A DNA stretch of 64,000 nucleotides. It comes from Crocinitomicaceae bacterium. GTDB lineage: Bacteria > Bacteroidota > Bacteroidia > Flavobacteriales_D > Crocinitomicaceae. The DNA is taken from positions 1-64,000 of the forward strand of contig JADJYC010000002.1 in the NCBI GenBank assembly GCA_016719925.1, written 5' to 3'. The notes under the pieces are model-generated. The model saw nothing but the letters and a program-made list of their open reading frames with translations, was not told where the DNA came from and did no database searches. Below, piece after piece: positions 49,452 to 58,432 of the stretch (the stretch's first letter is position 1; each line of letters starts with the position of its first letter). The position numbers and the translations under genes were made by a program.

Positions 49452-50564
49452 TCAATGCTGATGAACTTCAAAAATATAGGATCTGAACTCCTTAATAAGC
49501 TGAATCTGCGTCTTGTTTTTTAACTTTTTATTATTACTCAGATCAACGTGCAGGGAATCTGTTTTAGACAAATTTTCCAATGTTACCGCAATCGGAAAAT
49601 AATTGATCACGTAGGTGACAGACTGTTTTCGGTTATTGTTTGCGTTTACAATTCCAATCAGTTCTCCGTCTGAAGAAAAAAGCGGTGCTCCGCTGTTACC
49701 CGGATTTGCAGGCATGGAAACCTCAAAAGAGTTGGTATCTGATTTATAACCCGTTTCTGAACTCACACTTCCTTTTGTAAAAACAATATCATTTTTCGGA
49801 TAACCAAGTGTAAAAACTTCTTTGCCCAGATCCACTTTATTGGTTGCAAACCGGTATGGAACTGCGCTGAAATCGTCTGCAATATCCGGGTGACATTTTA
49901 GAATGGCGAAATCGAGCAGACTGTCTTCATAAACCACAAGCGCTTCAAAAGTTCTGGATGTTTCTTTGTTCTGAAGAATCAGCTGCGTATAACTTTCAGT
50001 AAGATGTTTTGACGTAAGAAAATATCCGTCATCAGAAATCATAAACGCAGTTCCAAGGGGCGGTTCAATTATTTTTTTCAGATACTGATTACTGATATAC
50101 CCAACTCCTTCATCTGAATTTTCATAACTTTCAAATGGCTCAGTCATTACAGTTGAATCCATGGCATAATTACTTTCTGTTGCAGCCGCAGGTTCTTCAT
50201 TTTTAAGAAACTGATAATCTTCATCAGCCACAGAACTATTTCCTTCTTTTATAAACGGATTAAATACCGTAACAAGCAAAGCAATACCAGCCACAGCGGC
50301 AAGACTCATATAAAAGGAGCGGGATTTAAAAAATGAATTTTCTCCTACTCCGGGTTGATGATGAATTAGACGCAATTGTGAACGGACTGCAGCATACTCT
50401 GAACCTTCATCGATTTTTTTCAGAAAATCTTTATGCGCATAAAATTCCTTAGCAAAAGCTTCATCTCCTTTCAATCGATTTTCAAAAGCAGATTTCTCCT
50501 CAGCACTCATCTCACCAAAAAGATAGGCGTCAAATAATTCCATATTTGCCTGATCACTATTCAT
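49452..50564 (-). CDS. Membrane anti-sigma-like protein fused to a trypsin-like protease
   Basis: 370 residues. About 8-60 resemble the cytoplasmic anti-sigma domain (LFDAYLFGEMSAEEKSAFEN); a membrane helix spans 85-103 (YMSLAAVAGIALLVTVFNPF); a Glu/Ser-rich linker follows (105-165); then an S1/HtrA-like protease domain with a complete triad: His187 (FLTSKHLTE), Asp218 (LLDFAIL) and Ser291 (MPANPGNSGAPLF). The protease would be periplasmic. The gene overlaps the sigma factor gene by 8 bases, so the two work as a pair. There is no PDZ domain. The linker carries DSTVMTEPFES (136-146), a motif shared with the divergent vWA lipoprotein. Confidence 0.85.
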   Translation of the reverse strand: MNSDQANMELFDAYLFGEMSAEEKSAFENRLKGDEAFAKEFYAHKDFLKKIDEGSEYAAVRSQLRLIHHQPGVGENSFFKSRSFYMSLAAVAGIALLVTVFNPFIKEGNSSVADEDYQFLKNEEPAAATESNYAMDSTVMTEPFESYENSDEGVGYISNQYLKKIIEPPLGTAFMISDDGYFLTSKHLTESYTQLILQNKETSRTFEALVVYEDSLLDFAILKCHPDIADDFSAVPYRFATNKVDLGKEVFTLGYPKNDIVFTKGSVSSETGYKSDTNSFEVSMPANPGNSGAPLFSSDGELIGIVNANNNRKQSVTYVINYFPIAVTLENLSKTDSLHVDLSNNKKLKNKTQIQLIKEFRSYIFEVHQH

Positions 50565-51120
50565 GTCCTTTCAAAACAAGTTTTTTTAAACGCTGCAGGC
50601 ATTTGTATTTTTGATTCTTGGCGTTTTCAGGATTTGTATAATGAAACATCGCCGCAATTTCCTGCATGGTTTGACGCATGTGGTAAAACTGTATGAGAAT
50701 AGATTTGCAGGGCTCACCCAAACTGGAGAGTGCAAAATTCATGCGGCGAACCATGGTCAGATGTTTGGCGTCTTCTTCAAATTCAGTATCATCGCTTTCA
50801 TCAAACTCCGAAATATAACTGTCAGGATCAATTTTTTTCTGCGTTAGTTTTTTAAGCCAGAGGTTTTTTGATATTCCCACCAGAAAAGTACTCACCTGAG
50901 AAGTAAGTATAAAATTTTCATCCTGTGACTTTTTAATCAGCAGATAAAAGGCATCCTGAAAAATATCCTGTGCATCTTCCTTTGATCCGCTGTTTGATAT
51001 AATATGTTTCAGTACCATGGGATAAACTTCTTTGTAAATCGTTGTCAGCGTCGCCGGATCTCTTCTGCGAATGAGTAAAACTATCGTTTGGTCAGTTTCC
51101 GTTTCAACGTGCATGTTCAA
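50557..51120 (-). CDS. ECF-type RNA polymerase sigma factor
   Basis: 187 residues. Region 2: DAQDIFQDAFYLLIKK, SQVSTFLVGISKNLWLKKL. Region 4: SLGEPCKSILIQFYHMRQTM, QEIAAMFHYTNPENAKNQKY. It recruits polymerase to its own promoters and is expected to be held by the membrane protein encoded next (8-base overlap). The divergent vWA lipoprotein gene 112 bases away is a natural target (inference). Confidence 0.9.
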   Translation of the reverse strand: MNMHVETETDQTIVLLIRRRDPATLTTIYKEVYPMVLKHIISNSGSKEDAQDIFQDAFYLLIKKSQDENFILTSQVSTFLVGISKNLWLKKLTQKKIDPDSYISEFDESDDTEFEEDAKHLTMVRRMNFALSSLGEPCKSILIQFYHMRQTMQEIAAMFHYTNPENAKNQKYKCLQRLKKLVLKGHE

Positions 51121-51232
51121 GTCTGTTTATCCCCTGAAAAATAAAAGGTAACCCAAATTAGATAATTTTTTTTAATGTGGGTGACCCGTCTGATTTTAAA
51201 AGGATCAATCTTCAAAATAAAAAATCTTTACT

Positions 51233-52846
51233 ATGAAAACAAAATGGATAACAATTAGCGCGGTAACAATCCTGTTTATAAACATGCTTGTAGCCTGCGG
51301 TGGCGGAAAAAACGGAAATGAAGCCACTGAAAATTATTACTATCATGATCAGGCAACTGATTCCAATGTGATGACCGAACCTATGGAGTCTGCCACACAA
51401 GATGGTTACAAAATGGAAGAATTTTCAGATGAAACGGCAGTTGACATGAATACAGAAGAATATGCATTTATGCCTGAAAATGATTTTCTTTCCCCAACAA
51501 CAAATCCGCTTTCTACTTTTTCAATTGATGTGGATAATGCCAGTTACACTAATGTTAGACGTATGCTGAACAACGGGCAGACCATTCCGGTGGATGCAGT
51601 GCGTACAGAAGAATTTGTAAATTATTTTGATTACGAATATCCTGTTCCGGCGAAAGAAGATGTTTTTTCAGTTTATACAGAAGTGGGAGATTGTCCGTGG
51701 AATGAAAAAAACAAATTAGTGCATATCGGTTTGCAGGGATACACCATTCCAACAGAAGACTTACCTGCAACCAATCTGGTTTTTTTGCTGGATGTTTCCG
51801 GATCAATGGATGATGAAAATAAATTACCATTGCTGAAAAAATCGTTCAAAATGCTGGTTGATCAGTTAACAGAACAGGATAAAGTTTCCATTGTTACCTA
51901 TGCCGGAAATGAACGTGTGGTTTTAGAATCAACCCGCTGCAGTGATGCCAATAAAGAAGAAATTAAAATGGCTATTGATGATTTATCAGCAGGTGGTTCT
52001 ACCAACGGTGAAGGCGGAATAAACAAAGCGTATGAAATTGCAACACGCAATCTGATCAAAAACGGAAATAACCGTGTGATACTTGCTACAGATGGTGATT
52101 TTAATATGGGGCAATCTTCTGACGGCGCCCTGACAAGAATGATTGAAGAAAAAAGAGATCTGGGAGTTTATCTGACCATTCTTGGATTTGGAATGGGTAA
52201 TTATAAAGATTCAAAAATGGAATCACTGGCAGACAACGGAAACGGAAATTATTTTTACATCGACGATATTTCTGAAAGCAACAGAGTGCTTGTAACAAAT
52301 CTGGCAGGTACTTTATTTACCATTGCAAAAGACGTAAAAATACAGGTGGAATTTAATCCTGAATTTGTTTCAGAATACAGATTGATTGGCTATGAAAACC
52401 GCATCATGAATGCTGAAGATTTTGAAGACGATAAAAAAGATGCCGGTGAACTTGGAGCAGGACATACAGTAACTGCCATTTATGAAATTGTACCAGGCAA
52501 ATCTTCCGGTTCAAATTTAAAATACCAGCAGCAGGTTTCAAAAAATTCAAACGATTTGTGCACCATCAAACTGCGTTACAAAAAACCCGGAACAGAAACC
52601 AGCATTCTGAAAGAAGTGACCATCAATAAAAATGCATCTTTGAAATGGGATTCAACTTCAAAACTGTTTCAGTTCTCTGCTGCAGTAGCCGGATTTTCTT
52701 TAATACTAAGAGAGTCAAAATACATTGGTGATTTTAATTTTGACCAGGTAATTGAACTGGCAAAAAAAGCCACCGATGTGAATGAATATGAGAAAACAGA
52801 ATTTATAGCGCTTGTAAACAAAGCTAAATTGTTATCTGGCGAATAA
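51233..52846 (+). CDS. von Willebrand factor A lipoprotein, YfbK-like
   Basis: 537 residues: lipoprotein signal MKTKWITISAVTILFINMLV then AC (Cys22). A low-complexity acidic linker (25-90) contains DSNVMTEPMES (43-53). A domain with NPLSTFSIDVDNASYTNVRR and the MIDAS metal site DVSGSMDDEN (187-196) follows, then the C-terminal YfbK-type domain (SKLFQFSAAVAGFSLILRES). It is surface or periplasmic. The C-terminal half is usual for the family; the linker is not. Divergent from the sigma/anti-sigma pair. Confidence 0.88.
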   Translation: MKTKWITISAVTILFINMLVACGGGKNGNEATENYYYHDQATDSNVMTEPMESATQDGYKMEEFSDETAVDMNTEEYAFMPENDFLSPTTNPLSTFSIDVDNASYTNVRRMLNNGQTIPVDAVRTEEFVNYFDYEYPVPAKEDVFSVYTEVGDCPWNEKNKLVHIGLQGYTIPTEDLPATNLVFLLDVSGSMDDENKLPLLKKSFKMLVDQLTEQDKVSIVTYAGNERVVLESTRCSDANKEEIKMAIDDLSAGGSTNGEGGINKAYEIATRNLIKNGNNRVILATDGDFNMGQSSDGALTRMIEEKRDLGVYLTILGFGMGNYKDSKMESLADNGNGNYFYIDDISESNRVLVTNLAGTLFTIAKDVKIQVEFNPEFVSEYRLIGYENRIMNAEDFEDDKKDAGELGAGHTVTAIYEIVPGKSSGSNLKYQQQVSKNSNDLCTIKLRYKKPGTETSILKEVTINKNASLKWDSTSKLFQFSAAVAGFSLILRESKYIGDFNFDQVIELAKKATDVNEYEKTEFIALVNKAKLLSGE

Positions 52847-52869
52847 TTTGAATTCATCAGTAACGTGAG

Positions 52870-52902
52870 AGCGGGAACGAGAAATTGTTCCTGCTTTTTT
52901 TT
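52870..52902 (+). terminator. Terminator after the vWA gene
   Basis: AGCGGGAAC (52870-52878) and GTTCCTGCT (52887-52895) form a 9-bp stem with one G-T pair, followed by T8. Confidence 0.85.
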
Positions 52903-52906
52903 GGGA

Positions 52907-53282
52907 TGGAGGATTAAGGATGGAGGATAAAGTTGATGAGTTGAGGGTTGAGGGTTGAAAGTTGTGGGTTGATGAGTTGATAGGTTGATAAGTTGAAAGT
53001 TGAGGGTTGAAGGTTTTTTAGAATTTTTCGACCTTTAGACATTTAGGATATTTCAGTTTATTATTGATGTGTTCTGCGTTGAAAGTTGATTTGTTTCACC
53101 GGAGACTGAGCGAAGTCGAAGTTGAAGGTTGATGAGTTTATATGTTGATAAGTTGAGAGTTTGTAGTTTGAAATTTTGGATTTGGAATTTTGTGTTTGGG
53201 ATTTGGAATTTGAAATTTGGAATTTTGAATTTGGAGTTTGAGATTTGGAATTTTGAATTTTGAATTTGTGATTTGGAATTTT
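52907..53282. repeat. Composite repeat module, left copy
   Basis: Blocks in order: GGATGGAGGATTAAGGATGG; TTGAGGGTTGAAAGTTG units; TTTTTCGACCTTTAGAC; GACTGAGCGAAGTCGAAG; TTGATGAGTTTATATG; then TTTGGAATTTTG heptamers. The same block order reappears at 55490-55895. No gene is visible; the -7 box for the next gene lies just beyond. Confidence 0.7.
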
Positions 53283-53306
53283 TAACCCATAGGTCCTTAA
53301 AAATGA

Positions 53307-53314
53307 TATCTTTG
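53307..53314 (+). promoter_or_regulatory. -7 box for the TPR/SpoIIE gene
   Basis: TATCTTTG, fitting TAnnTTTG, 9 bases before the ATG at 53324, so the leader is very short. This excludes earlier in-frame starts in the repeat. Confidence 0.6.
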
Positions 53315-53323
53315 GATAGCGTG

Positions 53324-55450
53324 ATGAAAAAATTCTGTTTTATATATTTTCTGTTTCTGACTCAGTTGATTTTTAGTTCATTGGCTGCCGGCCAGACTAA
53401 AACAGATTCATTGTTAAATGTGCTTGCAACCCGTCAGGAAGATTCACTCAAACAGGATGCAAGGATTCATTATGTAAATTCCATCAAACTGGCGTATGAC
53501 AAATCCTATCCGGTAATTAATGAGGGAATTGCCGCTGCAAAAAGTAACAATGACTATCCGCATCTTATAAAATTGTATAACGCAGCAGGCATGATGTATT
53601 GGCAGCTGGGTATCAGTGACAGCTCTATTCTTGCATTTGAAAAATCGCTTTCTTATGCTATTTATATTAAAAATGACATGGGAATTGCAAGCGCCGATTT
53701 AGGTCTTGCCAATGTATATAAAAACACAGGGGATTATGCAAAGGCGGTAAAATATGCGCTGGATTCTGAAGTCCATTTTAATCTGGCAGGAGATACAACC
53801 GGTGTAGCAAGATCATGCAATGTGCTGGGAATAATTTTCAGACAACAGGGCGATTTCAATAAATCTATTTATTACTACAACCGCGGACTTGAAACGGTGA
53901 GAAGCATGAATGATGCTTTGCTTGAATCTGGCTTTCTTTCTAACATCGGTGTTGTATATCAGGAGATAAATAATATGGACAGCGCCTGGTATTATCATAA
54001 AAATTCGCTGGCTATCCGGTTGAAATTGGGTGACAAAAAAAACATTGCCATTTCTTACGGAAATATCGGTTCACTTTTCAAAAAAGAACAGCAGATTGAC
54101 TCAGCCCTTTTTTATACCGAAAAAGCATTGCAGATTTTTGAAGAAACAAATTATGTCATGGGTATGATGGAGGCCTATATTGCCGTTGGTGATATCTGGC
54201 AGGAAGCCGGTAACCATCAAAAGGCAATTTCCATGTATAAAAAAGCAGAAGAACTTGCAAAGCTTGGCAACCTTCTTCCTACATTATTGGGTATTTCAAA
54301 AAACATGGGAGAATCCTATCAGGCCATGGGTAAATACAAAGAAGCGACCGAATATCTCGCTTTGTATATTGAACTGAAAGATTCACTCTTCAGTACAGAG
54401 GAATCAAAAGAAGTTCAGAAAATGGAAATTGAATTTCAATATCAGCAAAAACATCTGGCAGATAGTTTAAAGGCGCTCGAAAGAGAAAAATTTGTACTGA
54501 TTGAAAACCAAAAACAGAAAGCAATCAATGAAGCACAAACCGCCCGGTTCCGTATTTATTTAATCAGCGGCATATCCGCTTTTGTACTGGTGATGGCGGT
54601 AGCGTTGATATTATACCGGAATAATAAAAAACAAAAAATGCTTAACGGAATTATTGCCGTTCAGAAAGCAACTGTTGAAGAAAAAAACAAAGAAATTACA
54701 GACAGTATTAATTACGCAAAACGAATTCAGGAAGCAATTTTACCTCCATCCCATCTCGTAGAAAAATATTTACCTGAAAGCTTCATTCTTTATAAACCAA
54801 AAGACATTGTTGCAGGTGATTTTTACTGGTTTGATTATTCGGCTGAAGACATTTTAATATCCGCTGCAGACTGCACCGGGCATGGCGTTCCGGGCGCCAT
54901 GGTAAGCGTCGTATGCTCCAATGCACTTAACCGGGCGGTGAAAGAATTTGGCCTTAGAAAACCCAATCAAATTCTTGACAAAGTGAGATCACTTGTCATT
55001 GAAACTTTTGAAAAAAGTGAGAAAGATGTGAAGGATGGTATGGATGCCGCTCTTGTCAGAATCACTAATACCGGTTCAGATAAAAAAGAAGTCCAATTTT
55101 CAGGAGCTCATAATCCGCTTTGGATTGTCAGAAAAGATTCAAAAGAAATAATTGAACTCAAAGCAGACAACCAGCCAATTGGAAAATTTATTGATGCAAA
55201 ACCATTCACCAATTTCAGCCATCCGCTGAGTACGGGAGATTCTTTGTATATTTTCACTGATGGATTTGCAGATCAGTTTGGCGGTGACAAAGGAAAAAAA
55301 TTCAAAACTTCCAATCTGCAAAAGCTGATCATTTCCATTTCAGAAAAACCCATGCGTGATCAGAAAATAATTCTTGAAAAAACATTTGAAGAATGGAGAG
55401 GCAATCTGGAACAGCTCGATGATGTTTGTGTTATTGGAATTCGGGTTTGA
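53324..55450 (+). CDS. TPR sensor with SpoIIE/PP2C phosphatase output
   Basis: About 708 residues. Signal peptide MKKFCFIYFLFLTQLIFSSL; about eight tetratricopeptide repeats (for example GDYAKAVKYALDSEVHFNLA, GDFNKSIYYYNRGLETVRSM), a membrane helix (IYLISGISAFVLVMAVALIL), coiled coil, and a SpoIIE domain from INYAKRIQEAILPPSH with GDFYW, AADCTGHGVPGAMVSVVC, DGMDAAL and DDVCVIGIRV. It is intact and shares its output domain with the sensor at 13923. TPRs would be periplasmic and sense an unknown ligand or protein; the phosphatase would be cytoplasmic. Confidence 0.9.
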   Translation: MKKFCFIYFLFLTQLIFSSLAAGQTKTDSLLNVLATRQEDSLKQDARIHYVNSIKLAYDKSYPVINEGIAAAKSNNDYPHLIKLYNAAGMMYWQLGISDSSILAFEKSLSYAIYIKNDMGIASADLGLANVYKNTGDYAKAVKYALDSEVHFNLAGDTTGVARSCNVLGIIFRQQGDFNKSIYYYNRGLETVRSMNDALLESGFLSNIGVVYQEINNMDSAWYYHKNSLAIRLKLGDKKNIAISYGNIGSLFKKEQQIDSALFYTEKALQIFEETNYVMGMMEAYIAVGDIWQEAGNHQKAISMYKKAEELAKLGNLLPTLLGISKNMGESYQAMGKYKEATEYLALYIELKDSLFSTEESKEVQKMEIEFQYQQKHLADSLKALEREKFVLIENQKQKAINEAQTARFRIYLISGISAFVLVMAVALILYRNNKKQKMLNGIIAVQKATVEEKNKEITDSINYAKRIQEAILPPSHLVEKYLPESFILYKPKDIVAGDFYWFDYSAEDILISAADCTGHGVPGAMVSVVCSNALNRAVKEFGLRKPNQILDKVRSLVIETFEKSEKDVKDGMDAALVRITNTGSDKKEVQFSGAHNPLWIVRKDSKEIIELKADNQPIGKFIDAKPFTNFSHPLSTGDSLYIFTDGFADQFGGDKGKKFKTSNLQKLIISISEKPMRDQKIILEKTFEEWRGNLEQLDDVCVIGIRV

Positions 55451-55489
55451 GGACAAAGGGCTAAGCACAGAGGACTAAGGGAAAAGAAC

Positions 55490-55895
55490 TGGATGGAGGA
55501 TTAAGGACAGAGGATTTAGTTGATAGGTTTAGAGTTGAGGGTTGAAAGTTTATTTAGGATTTTTCGACTCCGCCTCCACTTAGTTGCGTCGGACAAGCTT
55601 TAGGATTTTTTTGAGTTGATGAGTTGATAGGTTGATTAGTTGAAATTTTGAATTTGAAATTTGGAGTTTGAGATTTGGAATTTGAAATTTGGAATTTGGA
55701 GTTTGAGATTTGGAATTTGAAATTTGGAATTTGGAGTTTGAGATTTGGAATTTGGAATTTGAAATTTGGAGTTTGAGATTTGGAATTTGGAATTTGAGAT
55801 TTGGAATTTGGAATTTGAGATTTGGAGTTTGAAATTTGGAGTTTGAAATTTGGAATTTGGAGTTTGAGATTTGGAATTTGGAATTTTGAATTTCA
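55490..55895. repeat. Composite repeat module, right copy, with a heptamer array
   Basis: Blocks in the same order as at 52907: GGATGGAGGATTAAGGACAG; GTTGAGGGTTGAAAGTT; ATTTTTCGACTCCGCC; TTGATGAGTTGATAGGTTGA; then about 250 bases of TTTGGAA/TTTGAAA/TTTGAGA heptamers (55640-55895). All frames stay open through the array, which gives spurious Asn-Ser-Lys-Phe proteins. Confidence 0.8.
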
Positions 55896-56005
55896 CAATC
55901 CAAACTCTTAAGACTTAACAATAGCCCCCTAACCCCTTCATTCTAAAAGATTCAGGTCAAAGTTCACGATTTACCGGAGATTGCCCCGTATGTCCAAATT
56001 ATTCT

Positions 56006-56013
56006 TAACTTTG
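56006..56013 (+). promoter_or_regulatory. -7 box for queA
   Basis: TAACTTTG, fitting TAnnTTTG, 36 bases before the queA ATG. Confidence 0.6.
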
Positions 56014-56048
56014 CGCTCTTTTTGTTTAATAAAAACAGGCGATCATCT

Positions 56049-57104
56049 ATGAAATTATCTGCATTTGACTTTCAACTTCCCGAAAACCTGATAGCTCAGC
56101 ATCCATCTGCCAACAGAGACGAGGCTAAACTAATGGTATTGGACCGAAAAAAACAAACCATCACACATAAAATGTTTAAAGATGTTCTTGACTATTTTGA
56201 TGAGGGTGATGTGATGATACTGAACAACACACGTGTTTTTCCTGCAAGACTCTATGGTAACAAAGAAAAAACCGGTGCCCGTATTGAGGTGTTTTTATTA
56301 CGTGAATTAAACCGTGAAAGTTTGTTGTGGGATGTATTGGTTGATCCGGCACGTAAAATCCGTATCGGAAATAAACTTTATTTCACTGAAGATGATTCTT
56401 TGGTTGCTGAAGTAATTGACAATACTACTTCCCGTGGAAGAACAATCCGTTTTTTATTTGACGGAACGTATGAAGAATTCAAAGCTAAAATCACTGAACT
56501 TGGTGAAACTCCAATTCCACCATACATTAAAAATCTCCGAGAAGTTGTTCCTGCAGATGAAGACAGATATCAAACCATTTTTGCAAAACATGAAGGTGCT
56601 GTTGCGGCTCCTACTGCTGGTTTGCACTTCAGCCGTGAGCTGATGAAACGTCTTGAAATAAAAGGTGTCAATTTTGCTGAACTTACTTTACATGTCGGAC
56701 TGGGAACTTTCAGAACAGTTGAAGTGGAAGATCTGACCAAACACAAAATGGATTCTGAACAATGTATAATTGACCAGAAATGTGCCGATGTTGTAAACAA
56801 AGCAAAAGCAGCAAAACGCAAAGTATGCGCGGTTGGTACAACTACCATGCGTGCAGTTGAAACAAGTGTTTCTACCGGTAATACTTTAAAGCCTTTTAAC
56901 GGGTGGACCAATAAATTTATTTTCCCTCCGTATGATTTTGCAATTGCTGATTGTATGATTACCAATTTCCACACACCGCAATCAACATTGCTGATGATGA
57001 TTTCTGCTTTTGCAGGTCATGATCTGATGATGAAAGGATATCAGGAAGCCATTAAGAAAAAATACCGTTTCTATTCTTATGGAGACGCTATGCTGATTTT
57101 ATAA
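56049..57104 (+). CDS. queA: S-adenosylmethionine:tRNA ribosyltransferase-isomerase QueA
   Basis: 351 residues from the ATG at 56049 (MKLSAFDFQLPENLIAQHPS). Transfers the ribosyl part of SAM to 7-aminomethyl-7-deazaguanine in tRNA, giving epoxyqueuosine. Signature blocks: MILNNTRVFPARLYG, EGAVAAPTAGLHFSRELMKR, LTLHVGLGTFRTVEVEDL and TNFHTPQSTLLMMISAFAG. Intact; starting at an in-frame codon 27 bases earlier is less likely. Confidence 0.96.
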   Translation: MKLSAFDFQLPENLIAQHPSANRDEAKLMVLDRKKQTITHKMFKDVLDYFDEGDVMILNNTRVFPARLYGNKEKTGARIEVFLLRELNRESLLWDVLVDPARKIRIGNKLYFTEDDSLVAEVIDNTTSRGRTIRFLFDGTYEEFKAKITELGETPIPPYIKNLREVVPADEDRYQTIFAKHEGAVAAPTAGLHFSRELMKRLEIKGVNFAELTLHVGLGTFRTVEVEDLTKHKMDSEQCIIDQKCADVVNKAKAAKRKVCAVGTTTMRAVETSVSTGNTLKPFNGWTNKFIFPPYDFAIADCMITNFHTPQSTLLMMISAFAGHDLMMKGYQEAIKKKYRFYSYGDAMLIL

Positions 57105-57122
57105 CGATTAATTTTAAATTAA

Positions 57123-57151
57123 AAAAAGCAGATCAACATGATCTGCTTTTT
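57123..57151. terminator. Bidirectional terminator between queA and the minus-strand envelope operon
   Basis: AAAAAGCAGATCA (57123-57135) pairs perfectly with TGATCTGCTTTTT (57139-57151). Confidence 0.9.
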
Positions 57152-57164
57152 TTATTTCCGAAAA

Positions 57165-58432
57165 TCAGAGTTTCCATTTTAAACCGACATTCAAGCCGGT
57201 CCAGAAATCTCTTTTCAAAAGCGGTACATCGCTTTGCAATGATTGGTGGAAATAATATCTCATCAGAGGACTTACGCCCAAAGAAATAGTTTCATTCAGC
57301 CTGAAATTAAACTCCGGTTTGAATACAGCAGATATCATGTATCCTTTACAGAAAGAACGGGTAACAGTTGTGGCTTCCAGAGTAGAAATATAAGATGCCC
57401 GAATGGTTTGTAAAAAAGGAATTTCATAATTCAATCCCGCCCCGGCTGAGAATGAGAACTTGTCTCTTTTAACTACATCATAACTTGCAATCAACGGAAC
57501 AGATACACTTATAAATTTACTTCTTACAGATTCCATCGGACCATAAGAATATTTGCTGATTGCAGTTATATAATTCAATCCGATACCACTCTCAATATTC
57601 CATTTTTACCAAGTGATCTTGAGGCGTTAAATTCAAAAAATACCGGACGGTAAATTTTTGCAACAGTTTCTGTCAACGAATTGTATGAGGCAAATTCCAA
57701 TCCCTGAATGGCGTTTTCCTGATTGAGATTGTCAGCTGTAGTAAGTGTATTCTGATCCAGAAACATTTTTTTGCCAGGAGACTCAACAGATGCCAGACTA
57801 CCGGCAGAAAAACCAATCTCCCATTTACCCGCAGTTTTTTGTCTTTCAATGGCAACGGTATTCAATTCAAACGGAATGTCGTTTACGTTGTCAATGGTTC
57901 TTATTTCAGATCCTTTCAACTTCTTCAATTCTGCTTCTTCAATCAGCGCAACTTCCTTCAACGGAATTTTGACATCCTGCTCAACAATCAGAATCTTTTG
58001 CTCATCCGTATCTTTATCAATTTGATTTTTTACTGGATGCTGATTTTTTGAATCAGAATTATTCAGTTGGTTTTCATTTTTTTCTTCTGACAAATTATTA
58101 GCAGCAGTATTCAAAACAGATTCATCTGCCGGATCTTCTTTCCGTATCACATCTGAATTTTCCGGTAACTGCTGGTTTGAAATTTCCACTTCCTGTTTTA
58201 CAATATCTGAATGCTGATTTTCTTTTTTTCCAAGTTCATATCCAAAACGGAAAACAAGAAACAGAAAAGTTAATCCTGCAGCCATACTGGTAAACCACCA
58301 CCAGAATGCGCCTCTTCTTTTCTTTTCTTTCTGATCCAGTTTATTCTCAATAGCATTCCACAACTGATCAGTTGGAGCGGCACCAAAACCACCAAATTTA
58401 TCTTTCAGTGAACCGGGTTGATCAGTTTGCAT
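57165..58432 (-). CDS. Inner-membrane-anchored protein with C-terminal outer-membrane-type beta-barrel, one frameshift
   Basis: About 422 residues when one base is restored near 57597 (frame resumes NIESGIGLNYITAISKYSYG). N-terminal polar domain (1-40), a membrane helix (FWWWFTSMAAGLTFLFLVF, about 43-62), a long polar linker rich in Asn/Glu/Lys, and a C-terminal domain with alternating hydrophobic strands (FSFSAGAGLNYEIPFL, FWTGLNVGLKWKL) typical of PorT/OmpA-like barrels. It overlaps the sigma factor by 11 bases, so it is a candidate anti-sigma factor reaching from the cytoplasm to the outer membrane (inference). Confidence 0.7.

Noticed and set aside
55580..55921. Asn-Ser-Lys-Phe-Gln repeat proteins on the minus strand
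   Set aside because: All frames of the TTTGGAA heptamer array are open; no start signals or conserved text.
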